From an uncultured Clostridia bacterium (GTDB lineage: Bacteria > Bacillota > Clostridia > Peptostreptococcales > Anaerovoracaceae), in the NCBI GenBank assembly GCA_937889655.1, contig CALBZG010000063.1, positions 1 to 6,766 on the forward strand: a stretch of 6,766 nt of DNA, in the 5' to 3' direction. The first letter of the stretch is position 1; the number at the start of each line of letters is the position of its first letter. The translations under genes were made by a program, and so were the position numbers. This document shows positions 1 through 5,262 of this stretch, in pieces. The notes under the pieces are model-generated. The model was not told the DNA's origin and made no database searches. It worked only from the letters and a program-made list of their open reading frames with translations.

Positions 1-134
1 CCTTGGCCTGTATCTCCGGTCCCTTCCACCAGCAACTGAAACATTTCTTTTGGAGCGCCGCACATCGGACATTTTTCAGGAGGCTCCATACCCTCATGAA
101 TATATCCGCATACCGTGCATATCCATTTTTTCAT
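1..134 (-). CDS. Rubredoxin-like iron-binding protein or domain (N-terminal part, cut by window edge)
   Basis: Reading leftward from the ATG at 134, the frame is open to the window edge (44 complete codons). The first 26 residues hold two CxxC knuckles, CTVCG near residues 6-10 and CPMCG near 22-26, separated by the short GYIHEG..PPEK linker. Four Cys in this arrangement bind one Fe. The short linker is that of the rubrerythrin C-terminal rubredoxin domain, not the ~35-residue spacing of classical rubredoxin. It could be a free-standing small rubredoxin or the electron-entry domain of a longer oxidoreductase; the missing C-terminus would decide. In anaerobes such proteins usually carry electrons to peroxide- or oxygen-detoxifying enzymes. 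A strong SD (GGAGGTG) lies 5 bases before the ATG. The gene starts only 24 bases after the coaBC terminator, so its own promoter is not obvious. Confidence 0.85.
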   Translation of the reverse strand, partial: MKKWICTVCGYIHEGMEPPEKCPMCGAPKEMFQLLVEGTGDTGQ

Positions 135-157
135 AATACACCTCCGATTCAACAAAA

Positions 158-185
158 AAGCCCGTTATTTGGGCTTAACGGGCTT
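158..185 (-). terminator. Rho-independent terminator of coaBC
   Basis: A perfect 10-bp inverted repeat (AAGCCCGTTA at 158-167, TAACGGGCTT at 176-185) encloses an 8-base loop. On the minus strand the hairpin runs straight into a T-run (154-159 read in reverse). The coaBC stop codon (TAA, 177-175) lies at the edge of the upstream stem arm, so the last two sense codons and the stop form part of the terminator hairpin. Confidence 0.88.
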
Positions 186-1374
186 GCATCGACATGATGA
201 TCCGGGACAATATTTCATTGGCTGCAGCCTCCTTCGTCATGATAGGCAGCGCATTTTCTGTTTCACGGGTTATGATCGTGATGATATTCGTATCAGTGGC
301 AAATCCGCCACCTTCATCCTTAAGATTGTTTGCAACAATCATATCGATGTTCTTTTCCACCAGTTTTTTCCTTGAATTTTCAAGCATATTTTGGGTTTCC
401 ATAGAAAATCCGCACAGGAATTGATCCGGTCTTTTCATCGAACCCAGGCCGGCGAGAATATCCTTGGTCCTTTCGAGTTGGATCGTCATATCCCCGTCTC
501 TTTTCTTGATTTTTTCATCGCTTACATTGATTGGTCTATAGTCCGCCACTGCTGCTGCTTTTATTACAATATCCTGCTCTTCGAAAAGTCCTACAACCGC
601 TTCATACATGTCCTGAGCACTTTGGATCTGTACGGTGGTGGTAAATGGCGGCGGTGTTAAACTGACAGGACCTGTCACCAGTGTAACATCCGCACCTCTA
701 AGCATCGCCATTCTGGCAAGGGCATACCCCATCTTCCCTGTGGAATGGTTGGTTATGATCCTTACAGGGTCAATAGCTTCATGGGTCGGTCCGGCTGTGA
801 TCAATATTCTCTCGCCTTTCAAATCTTTTTCAAAGGCGATCTCTCTCATGATGTGATCCATCAGCACATGCTCATCAGGCATTTTTCCAATTCCCACATC
901 TTCACAGGCGAGAACACCCACATCGGGAATAATCACTGTAAATCCATATTTATTAAGAATCTGAATGTTCTCCTGAACGATAGGATTCACGTACATATTG
1001 GAATTCATCGCCGGGGAAACCAGAATAGGACATTTGCAGGCAAGAGCTGTTGTGCTAAGCATGTCGTCCGCCAGACCATGGGCAAGTTTGGCAATGATAT
1101 TTGCTGAAGCCGGAGCGATCATCATCAGATCGGCTTTCTGGGCCAGGGACACGTGGGCTATATTGAACTGAAAATTTCTATCGAAGGTATCCACCATGCA
1201 TTTATTTTTTGTCAGCGTTTCAAAAGCGATCGGATTAATGAAGTTCGTAGCGTTTTTGGTCATGATAACGTGAACATCGCAATGCTGCTTGATCAGCATG
1301 CTAGCCAGATTTGCGATCTTGTACGCCGCTATACTCCCTGTTACTCCAAGAACTACCGTTTTGCCAGTTAACAT
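175..1374 (-). CDS. coaBC: Bifunctional phosphopantothenoylcysteine decarboxylase / phosphopantothenate-cysteine ligase
   Basis: Cytoplasmic CoA-biosynthesis enzyme (also called Dfp). The CoaB half joins 4'-phosphopantothenate to cysteine using CTP, and the FMN-dependent CoaC half decarboxylates the product to 4'-phosphopantetheine. The CoaC domain covers roughly residues 1-180: GSIAAYK near 13-19, the catalytic His at 74 (AHVSL), PASAN and PAMN (121-124) with the MY that follows, and the flexible-loop Cys at 157 (LACEDVG). The CoaB domain starts near 188: AGPTHEAIDPVR (194-205), the Asn at 209 matching E. coli Asn210, STGKMG, KAAAVADYRP (272-281) and the KIKK lysines (288-291). At 399 residues it is full length for the fused enzyme. 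The SD AGAGGTG lies 6 bases before the ATG. It stands alone, with a terminator after it. The Gly usual after the loop Cys is Glu here; the catalytic residues are intact. Confidence 0.97.
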   Translation of the reverse strand: MLTGKTVVLGVTGSIAAYKIANLASMLIKQHCDVHVIMTKNATNFINPIAFETLTKNKCMVDTFDRNFQFNIAHVSLAQKADLMMIAPASANIIAKLAHGLADDMLSTTALACKCPILVSPAMNSNMYVNPIVQENIQILNKYGFTVIIPDVGVLACEDVGIGKMPDEHVLMDHIMREIAFEKDLKGERILITAGPTHEAIDPVRIITNHSTGKMGYALARMAMLRGADVTLVTGPVSLTPPPFTTTVQIQSAQDMYEAVVGLFEEQDIVIKAAAVADYRPINVSDEKIKKRDGDMTIQLERTKDILAGLGSMKRPDQFLCGFSMETQNMLENSRKKLVEKNIDMIVANNLKDEGGGFATDTNIITIITRETENALPIMTKEAAANEILSRIIMSMQAR

Positions 1375-1408
1375 AATTTCACCTCTGATTATTCCTTAAT
1401 CTTATTAA

Positions 1409-1440
1409 ATAATATACCCATAGTCGCGGATTTGAAATCC
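1409..1440 (-). promoter_or_regulatory. Possible coaBC control region: -10-like box and 13-bp palindrome
   Basis: The 143 bases between coaBC and the PH-like gene must hold the coaBC promoter. On the minus strand a TATATT box (1416-1411) lies 36 bases before the ATG, but no good -35 sits at the normal distance. Just upstream is an odd palindrome, GGATTT-G-AAATCC (1428-1440, plus strand), where a regulator could bind near -30. The bases 1409-1421 also match, 12 of 13, a palindromic site at 1801-1813. A weak 6-bp inverted repeat with a 22-base AT-rich loop (1473-1478 / 1501-1506) follows the PH-like gene; it has no T-run and is a poor terminator. Confidence 0.28.
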
Positions 1441-1517
1441 CAAGTATTGATTTCATTTTTATGTAGCCATAGGACCGATTAAATAATAACAATAAATACG
1501 TCGGTCGTAAACCATTT

Positions 1518-1715
1518 TCAATTGTTCTGAGGCGGTATGCTGTGGCTTAATTTGTTTTTAACGATGTTTTGATAAATTCCCGAAGTTTCCGAGGCGGTGG
1601 CCATATTTAAAATAACAATGCCCTTGTCCGTTTTCATATAAATAAAGAGCGGCACCTCTGTGTCCACAAAAAGCTTGACGCCCCCGTATTTCGTAGTTCT
1701 GAAATTGATCCGCAT
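1518..1715 (-). CDS. Small protein resembling the C-terminal half of a bacterial PH-like domain
   Basis: A 65-residue soluble protein with no signal peptide or membrane segment. The pattern YGGVKLFVD..VPLFIYMKT-KGIVILN (about 10-37), followed by a helix (SETSGIYQNIVKN), resembles the last strands and helix of bacterial PH-like (bPH_5-type) domains, where a YG.VK strand leads to a strand ending in IxxN before a closing helix. This is pattern recognition, not a database hit, and no function can be given. Two ATGs compete, at 1721 and 1715. The SD AAGGGAGG abuts the first with no spacer and is 6 bases before the second, so I choose 1715. A TAA lies in frame just upstream, so the frame cannot extend; if the full fold is needed, the N-terminal half is missing. 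It is divergent from the SDR gene across 151 bases. Confidence 0.6.
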   Translation of the reverse strand: MRINFRTTKYGGVKLFVDTEVPLFIYMKTDKGIVILNMATASETSGIYQNIVKNKLSHSIPPQNN

Positions 1716-1789
1716 GGGCATCCTCCCTTAATGATCGTTCATCCAGTATTTAATGATTCTTAAACGAAGTCGGATCCTTTTATGTTTTA

Positions 1790-1818
1790 ATAATTCGGGT
1801 ATAAAATACCCATGACAA
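1790..1818 (-). promoter_or_regulatory. Predicted promoter for the PH-like gene with a palindromic operator in its spacer
   Basis: On the minus strand TTGTCA (1818-1813, 5/6 to the -35 consensus) is followed after exactly 17 bases by AATTAT (1795-1790, 4/6 to the -10). The spacer holds a perfect 15-base palindrome, GGGTAT-AAA-ATACCC (1797-1811). On the plus strand the same palindrome contains TATAAA (1800-1805), a possible -10 for the SDR gene, although no good -35 precedes it. One regulator bound here could control both divergent genes. The promoter is a prediction; the palindrome is seen directly. Confidence 0.45.
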
Positions 1819-1866
1819 ATGATTATGCTTTGCATTAAATCCAAACGAGTATAGAGGGTGATTTTT

Positions 1867-2724
1867 ATGAAGAATGCCGAAAAGATGAATGTCAGCAACT
1901 TCTCCAAGCTGGTCGTTATTACCGGATCAGACAGCGGGATCGGTAAAAGCCTTGTGGATAATATATTGAGCAAAAAAGGCTATACTATCGCAACATCTTA
2001 TCTCGATGACGATCCCTTTGAAAAGCAGCCTAATATTCATTCAAGAAAAATGGACCTGCGAGTTTCCGATGAAATAGATGGTTTTATTCAATATGTGAAA
2101 GACCTTTGCCAAAACGGAAGTCGCATTGTAGCGGTTATCGCGAATGCAGGGGTCGCATTGGGGGGCCCTGCGGAGAATCTTCCTATATCCCTCTACAAGG
2201 AATGCTTTGAGATCAATTATTTTGGGGCGGTCAGGATCATCCAGGCTTTCATTCCGGAGCTGATCCAAAGCAAAGGTAAAATCATCGTAAATGGCTCCCT
2301 TGCAGGCAAAATAGCATTGCCGTTTTTATCGCCGTACGCCTCGACCAAGTTCGCCCTTGAAGGATTCTGCGATTCATTGAGGCGCGAGATGAGTCCTTAT
2401 GGCATCAAAACGATCCTTTTAGAACCTGCCGCCGTAGCAACACCTATCTGGAACAAGGCAAAAGCCCAGGATATATCTTTCGTTGAGGAAAAATATCTTA
2501 AAAGCTTAAACGCTTTTCGGGATAATTTCATTGAAGGCGGCAACAGCGGCATGGATGCCGGAGTGGCTGCATCCATTATCGCCGGTATCTTAGAAAAAAA
2601 GAATCCAAAATCGAGATATATAATTGCAAAAGACAGGATCAAATCAAATGTTATGATTCATATCCCGTCTTTTGTCATTGACAAAGCGGTTGTAAAAATG
2701 TTCAAGATGGATTACGGAAAATGA
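1867..2724 (+). CDS. Classical short-chain dehydrogenase/reductase (SDR), NAD(P)-dependent
   Basis: A 285-residue single-domain oxidoreductase with a Rossmann fold. The dinucleotide-binding TGSDSGIG is at 19-26, the adenine-contact Asp in MDLR at 63, and NAG at 93-95. The tetrad is Asn117 (EINYFG), Ser144 (NGSLAG), and Tyr157 and Lys161 (YASTK). The usual PG after the active site reads EPAAVATP (186-193), with Ala for Gly. The TGSDSGIG form and EP.AV.TPIW recall the retinol/17-beta-hydroxysteroid/3-hydroxybutyrate dehydrogenase-like branch, but the substrate cannot be told. A GTG at 1858 is in frame, but it is part of the SD (AGAGGGTG), which sits 6 bases before the ATG at 1867, so I start there. 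It converges on the GNAT gene with 11 bases between stops and no visible terminator hairpin. Confidence 0.93.
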   Translation: MKNAEKMNVSNFSKLVVITGSDSGIGKSLVDNILSKKGYTIATSYLDDDPFEKQPNIHSRKMDLRVSDEIDGFIQYVKDLCQNGSRIVAVIANAGVALGGPAENLPISLYKECFEINYFGAVRIIQAFIPELIQSKGKIIVNGSLAGKIALPFLSPYASTKFALEGFCDSLRREMSPYGIKTILLEPAAVATPIWNKAKAQDISFVEEKYLKSLNAFRDNFIEGGNSGMDAGVAASIIAGILEKKNPKSRYIIAKDRIKSNVMIHIPSFVIDKAVVKMFKMDYGK

Positions 2725-2735
2725 ATATCCCTTGC

Positions 2736-3059
2736 TTAATGTTTGCCGCCTATTTTACATGAAAGATCTTGTCCGGTGACATCATCGGAGATAATGTCCG
2801 GGTATTCTTCTTTATGATCAATAAACCAAAGATTTGCATATGAGCAAGTAGCTGTGGCCGTCAAGCCTTCCTTTCGTAGAAAATCCGAAACAACGAACAT
2901 CATTTTGCTGGCCATACCCTGACCCCTTAAACACGGGTTAACATAAGTATGATCTATATCAACAATACCGTTTCCTATTCTGGTATATGTTGTTTCGCAC
3001 ATCAGATCTCCATTTTCATCAACACTATAGATCCTGCCTTCTTCGAAATTCCAATCCAT
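2736..3059 (-). CDS. Small GNAT-family N-acetyltransferase (YjdJ/At1g77540-like)
   Basis: A 107-residue minimal GNAT protein of the short acetyltransferase family (the Pfam family I know as Acetyltransf_CG). Seen in the sequence: the strand VDIDHTYVNP (33-42), the acetyl-CoA pyrophosphate loop LRGQGMA (44-50), a helix of SKMMFVVSDFLRKEGL type, then TCSYANLWFIDHKEEYPDI (71-89), the signature of this family with its conserved Cys72. It should transfer an acetyl group from acetyl-CoA to an amine, but substrates of these small members are mostly unknown. The SD GGGAGG lies 8 bases before the ATG. Length is typical, so the gene looks complete. It is divergent from the Rieske gene, with a promoter candidate at 3093-3123. 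Confidence 0.9.
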   Translation of the reverse strand: MDWNFEEGRIYSVDENGDLMCETTYTRIGNGIVDIDHTYVNPCLRGQGMASKMMFVVSDFLRKEGLTATATCSYANLWFIDHKEEYPDIISDDVTGQDLSCKIGGKH

Positions 3060-3092
3060 TATTAATTCCTCCCTTGATATGGTATGTTATTT

Positions 3093-3123
3093 ATTATATC
3101 CTAAATGCGCAGATATGTGTTAA
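3093..3123 (-). promoter_or_regulatory. Predicted promoter of the GNAT gene
   Basis: On the minus strand, TTAACA (3123-3118, 5/6) and a perfect TATAAT (3098-3093) are separated by 19 bases, slightly longer than ideal. Transcription would begin near 3086, leaving a leader of about 25 bases that includes the SD. Confidence 0.5.
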
Positions 3124-3157
3124 TTATCCCCCAAATCTTTACTGTTCAAACATCTTA

Positions 3158-3166
3158 TGTTATGCT
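3158..3166 (+). promoter_or_regulatory. Predicted extended -10 promoter of the Rieske gene
   Basis: TGTTATGCT is an extended -10 (TGn followed by TATGCT, 4/6), 52 bases before the Rieske ATG at 3219. No good -35 lies 16-18 bases upstream, so the extended element would have to carry the promoter. The alternative is a promoter I did not recognise. Confidence 0.3.
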
Positions 3167-3218
3167 GAATTATGATTCAATCAGCGATCGAAATCATAAT
3201 CATGAAAGGACGGTACCT

Positions 3219-3551
3219 ATGGAATATTATAAAGTTGCTGAAACATCTGACTTGCAGGAAGATAATACAATATTGGGCTCATTGAACGGTCATGAAATCC
3301 TCATAGTAAAATTTGAAGATTCATACTATGCAGTTAACAATAAGTGCCCTCATATGGGTGCCAACCTCTATAAACATGGCATCGTTGACGGCAATATCAT
3401 TACATGCAGGAGGCATCGCACCAAATTCGATGTGATCACCGGAAAGATCATACAGAAGCCGAAAGTCATGTTCGTGACTCTTGATGTTAAAGATGCCATC
3501 ACATACCCTGTAAAAATTGAGGGTGAAGATATCTTGGTCGGCCTGGAATAA
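3219..3551 (+). CDS. Single-domain Rieske [2Fe-2S] ferredoxin
   Basis: A 110-residue soluble electron carrier. The cluster ligands are all present: Cys43-x-His45 (NKCPHMGANL), 17 residues, then Cys63-x2-His66 (TCRRHRTKFDVITGK). The FD..TGK that follows is the usual strand after the cluster. It resembles the ferredoxin subunits of ring-hydroxylating dioxygenases and NirD, but neither an oxygenase nor a nitrite reductase gene is nearby, so its partner is unknown. The second ligand loop is unusually basic: RR replaces the common PW-type residues and Arg replaces the common Gly after His66. The frame is open upstream to an ATG at 3105, but the SD GAAAGGA, 8 bases before 3219, and the match to family length favour the start used here. 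A strong terminator follows 75 bases after the stop. Confidence 0.92.
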   Translation: MEYYKVAETSDLQEDNTILGSLNGHEILIVKFEDSYYAVNNKCPHMGANLYKHGIVDGNIITCRRHRTKFDVITGKIIQKPKVMFVTLDVKDAITYPVKIEGEDILVGLE

Positions 3552-3625
3552 CTGAATTGCCTAAGTGTAAAACGGAAAGCAGAGCCACAATTATTCTTAT
3601 TATTTCCGATACCAAATAAAAACAC

Positions 3626-3659
3626 AAAAGAGCAGCCTTTGAAAAGCTGCTCTTTTTTT
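3626..3659. terminator. Bidirectional rho-independent terminator
   Basis: An 11-bp inverted repeat (AAAAGAGCAGC at 3626-3636, GCTGCTCTTTT at 3646-3656) encloses a 9-base loop. The plus strand ends in seven T (3653-3659), suiting the Rieske gene. The minus strand ends in a T-rich tract, suiting dodecin, whose stop is 41 bases away. It sits between these two convergent genes and probably serves both. Confidence 0.88.
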
Positions 3660-3699
3660 ATAAAATTATATTTTTGGTTTCTGTTAGAAATCAATTCCG

Positions 3700-3903
3700 T
3701 TAATCAGCTACAATAAATGATATTTTCGCATTGACCCTGTAATGGGTGATTTCATTATCTTTTACAACGGCCTGGAAATTTTCAACGTAAACAGACTGGA
3801 TATTAGTCAGGGTCTTTGACGCTTCGTTGATCGCCTCTTTCGTTGCTGCTTCCCAGCTCACACTTGACTCTGCAAGAAGTTCAATTACTTTTACTACTGC
3901 CAT
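3700..3903 (-). CDS. Dodecin family protein
   Basis: A 67-residue protein of the dodecin family, whose members assemble into hollow dodecamers that bind flavin and in some bacteria also CoA. The beta-alpha-beta-beta order is clear: VVKVIELLAES (3-13), helix SWEAATKEAINEASKT (16-31), NIQSVYVENFQAVV (34-47), then ITHYRVNAKISFIV (52-65). The frame could extend to an ATG at 3936, but the SD AAGGAG 7 bases before 3903 and the family length fix the start at MAVVKV. Gapless alignment from memory with archaeal and mycobacterial dodecins puts Ser37 at the flavin-stacking Trp and Arg56 at the flavin-contacting Gln, so its ligand binding may differ. It lies 112 bases downstream of panC on the same strand and has its own predicted promoter (3976-4004). 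Confidence 0.95.
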   Translation of the reverse strand: MAVVKVIELLAESSVSWEAATKEAINEASKTLTNIQSVYVENFQAVVKDNEITHYRVNAKISFIVAD

Positions 3904-3922
3904 GTTGATTCTCCTTTCTTTT

Positions 3923-3942
3923 CCGCCAGTAAGCACTGCCGG
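3923..3942 (-). repeat. Imperfect hairpin in the dodecin mRNA leader
   Basis: CCGCCAGT-AAGC-ACTGCCGG on the plus strand folds as an 8-bp stem with one mismatch and a 4-base loop. In the dodecin transcript it would sit just before the SD, ending about 6 bases upstream of AAGGAG. There is no T-run, so it is not a terminator. It could affect stability or translation, or be chance. Confidence 0.35.
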
Positions 3943-3975
3943 CTGCCTATGAGATGCGGAACTGATCTTTAATTC

Positions 3976-4004
3976 AATATATCACAGGAAAAATGGATTT
4001 ACAA
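3976..4004 (-). promoter_or_regulatory. Predicted dodecin promoter
   Basis: On the minus strand TTGTAA (4004-3999, 4/6) and TATATT (3981-3976, 5/6) are separated by exactly 17 bases. The -10 is extended by a TGA just upstream. It begins 12 bases after the panC stop. No terminator separates panC from dodecin, so dodecin may be read both from here and from panC read-through. Confidence 0.6.
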
Positions 4005-4015
4005 CAGCAGGCCAA

Positions 4016-4864
4016 TCACATTGAGGGCATGTATGAAAAGTTGTCTATCAGTCTTGTAGTACCGATAAACACAGCTATTGCCACAAGAACCGGCCTGTCA
4101 ATACGGTCCACGGCAACAAGGGAATTGGAATCCACAACCTTGATATAATCGATCCTGGTCAATGGTTCGGATTCAATAACAGCTTTCATTTGTGATATCA
4201 CTTCAGAAGCATCCATTTCTCCTGCCATCACAAGTTCTTTGCCAATCTTTATGCTTTTCGATAGAATGACAGCTGCTTTTCTTTGGCTTTCATTCAAATA
4301 GGTATTTCGGGAGCTCATAGCCAGACCATCCGGTTCTCTGATGATAGGGCATCCAACGACTTCAAGATTGAAATTAAGGTCTTTGACCATCCTTTTCACA
4401 ACCGCCAGCTGCTGAGCGTCCTTTTCTCCAAAGTAGGCTTTGTCCGGCGAAATAATATTAAAAAGCTTGGACACAACAGTACATACACCCCGGAAATGTC
4501 CCGGTCGGCTTAAACCGCACAATTCTTCGGTAAGGCCGGTCATATCCACATAAGTGGAGAACATCCCATCATACATTTCCGCAGCGGCGGGTGCAAAAAT
4601 CAAATCGACGCCGTTTGCTTCACATTTGGCTCTGTCGCTTTCAAAATCCTTCGGATAGCTGCTCAGATCCTCTTTCGGACCGAACTGGATCGGGTTTAAG
4701 AAAATACTTACTACAACACGATCATTTTCCGAGGCGATTTTCATGAGGCTCGTGTGGCCTTCGTGGAGAAAGCCCATGGTTGGTACCAGGCCTATGCTGA
4801 GTCCCTCCGATTTCCATTCATTAATGATTTCCCGTACTTCTTTAATTGTATTAGCTATCTTCAT
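4016..4864 (-). CDS. panC: Pantothenate synthetase (pantoate-beta-alanine ligase)
   Basis: Cytoplasmic enzyme that joins pantoate and beta-alanine with ATP, through a pantoyl-adenylate, to give pantothenate, the precursor of CoA. At 282 residues it is full length. Family motifs appear in order: PTMGFLHEGH (28-37) with the nucleotide-binding His34 and His37, FLNPIQFGP (55-63), GHFRGVCTVV (122-131), FGEKDAQQ (145-152) with Lys148, REPDGLAMSSRN (176-187), and GTTRLIDN near the C-terminus. The common NPTQF reads NPIQF here. The SD AGGAGG lies 7 bases before the ATG. The usual partners panB and panD are not in the window. The product feeds, after phosphorylation, the CoaBC enzyme encoded about 2.6 kb to the left. 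Confidence 0.97.
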   Translation of the reverse strand: MKIANTIKEVREIINEWKSEGLSIGLVPTMGFLHEGHTSLMKIASENDRVVVSIFLNPIQFGPKEDLSSYPKDFESDRAKCEANGVDLIFAPAAAEMYDGMFSTYVDMTGLTEELCGLSRPGHFRGVCTVVSKLFNIISPDKAYFGEKDAQQLAVVKRMVKDLNFNLEVVGCPIIREPDGLAMSSRNTYLNESQRKAAVILSKSIKIGKELVMAGEMDASEVISQMKAVIESEPLTRIDYIKVVDSNSLVAVDRIDRPVLVAIAVFIGTTRLIDNFSYMPSM

Positions 4865-4896
4865 GTTTCAGCCTCCTGCCAAAAAAGTATAAAAGC

Positions 4897-4935
4897 TTGT
4901 CATCCCATAACGGAGCTTTCCGTTGAACAAGACAA
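4897..4935 (-). repeat. Two-tier inverted repeat in the panC leader
   Basis: An inner perfect stem, AACGGA (4909-4914) with TCCGTT (4919-4924), has a 4-base loop. It is flanked by an outer TTGTC (4897-4901) / GACAA (4931-4935) pair across a 7/6-base internal loop. It ends 33 bases before the panC ATG. On the minus strand a U-rich tract follows, with TTTTTT at 4886-4881, so a weak attenuator is conceivable. The gap between stem and T-run makes it a poor terminator as it stands. Confidence 0.35.
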
Positions 4936-5089
4936 ACAAGCGCATTCCACCAACCATAAATATTATTCAGCTTTACTTAAAAATAAATACGGAATAATGA
5001 CAAGTTCCTGCCGCTTGCTTTCGTGGTCAAGACCATTTGGAAAATTCCATTCAGTTGAATCGGCCGTCTGCCATTTTAATTCTTACAGC

Positions 5090-5121
5090 CTGCAAATGCA
5101 GTACCGCAGATTTTTATCTGC
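5090..5121. repeat. Tandem palindromes upstream of pfkA
   Basis: CTGCA-AA-TGCAG (5090-5101) is followed after four bases by GCAGAT-TTTT-ATCTGC (5106-5121). The second can form a 6-bp hairpin; the first is a DNA palindrome whose loop is too small for RNA. All four arms contain or complement GCAG/CTGC, which suggests paired protein-binding sites. They lie about 195 bases before the pfkA start, outside any gene. Confidence 0.4.
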
Positions 5122-5241
5122 TCCAGCCTATATTGTTTTTATTATCTATATTATTTCCAATATCGATAATATTAAACTATGCTGTTCTATTTAGCAAGAT
5201 TTAAATTCTTGAAGGAGAATTTATTTCATATTTTAAAGAAA

Positions 5242-5250
5242 TGCTATATA
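5242..5250 (+). promoter_or_regulatory. Possible pfkA promoter (extended -10)
   Basis: TGCTATATA fits an extended -10 (TGn followed by TATATA, 5/6), 65 bases before the pfkA ATG. The -35 at normal spacing (TATTTC) is poor. Several other AT-rich tracts in this region could act as -10 boxes, so the choice is uncertain. Confidence 0.35.
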
Positions 5251-5262
5251 CTCATTTTATAG

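Noticed and set aside
895..910. Glu in place of Gly next to the CoaC loop Cys (ACED)
   Set aside because: The catalytic Cys, His and PAMN residues are intact and this neighbouring position varies in CoaBC proteins I know, so loss of function is not suggested.
1473..1506. GACCGA / TCGGTC inverted repeat as terminator of the PH-like gene
   Set aside because: It has only six base pairs across a 22-base loop and no T-run follows.
1728..1973. 81-codon minus-strand frame that might be the missing N-terminal half of the PH-like protein
   Set aside because: It overlaps the start of the SDR gene on the opposite strand, has no convincing start signal, and shows no PH-like or regular membrane pattern.
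3105..3218. N-terminal extension of the Rieske protein from the ATG at 3105
   Set aside because: It would add 38 residues before a protein that already has family length. The SD and extended -10 promoter fit the start at 3219, and the extension overlaps the promoter area.
4754..5194. 146-codon open frame on the plus strand reaching into the panC/pfkA intergenic region
   Set aside because: It starts antisense inside panC, has no SD, shows no recognisable domain, and its C-terminal part is low-complexity AT-rich translation.
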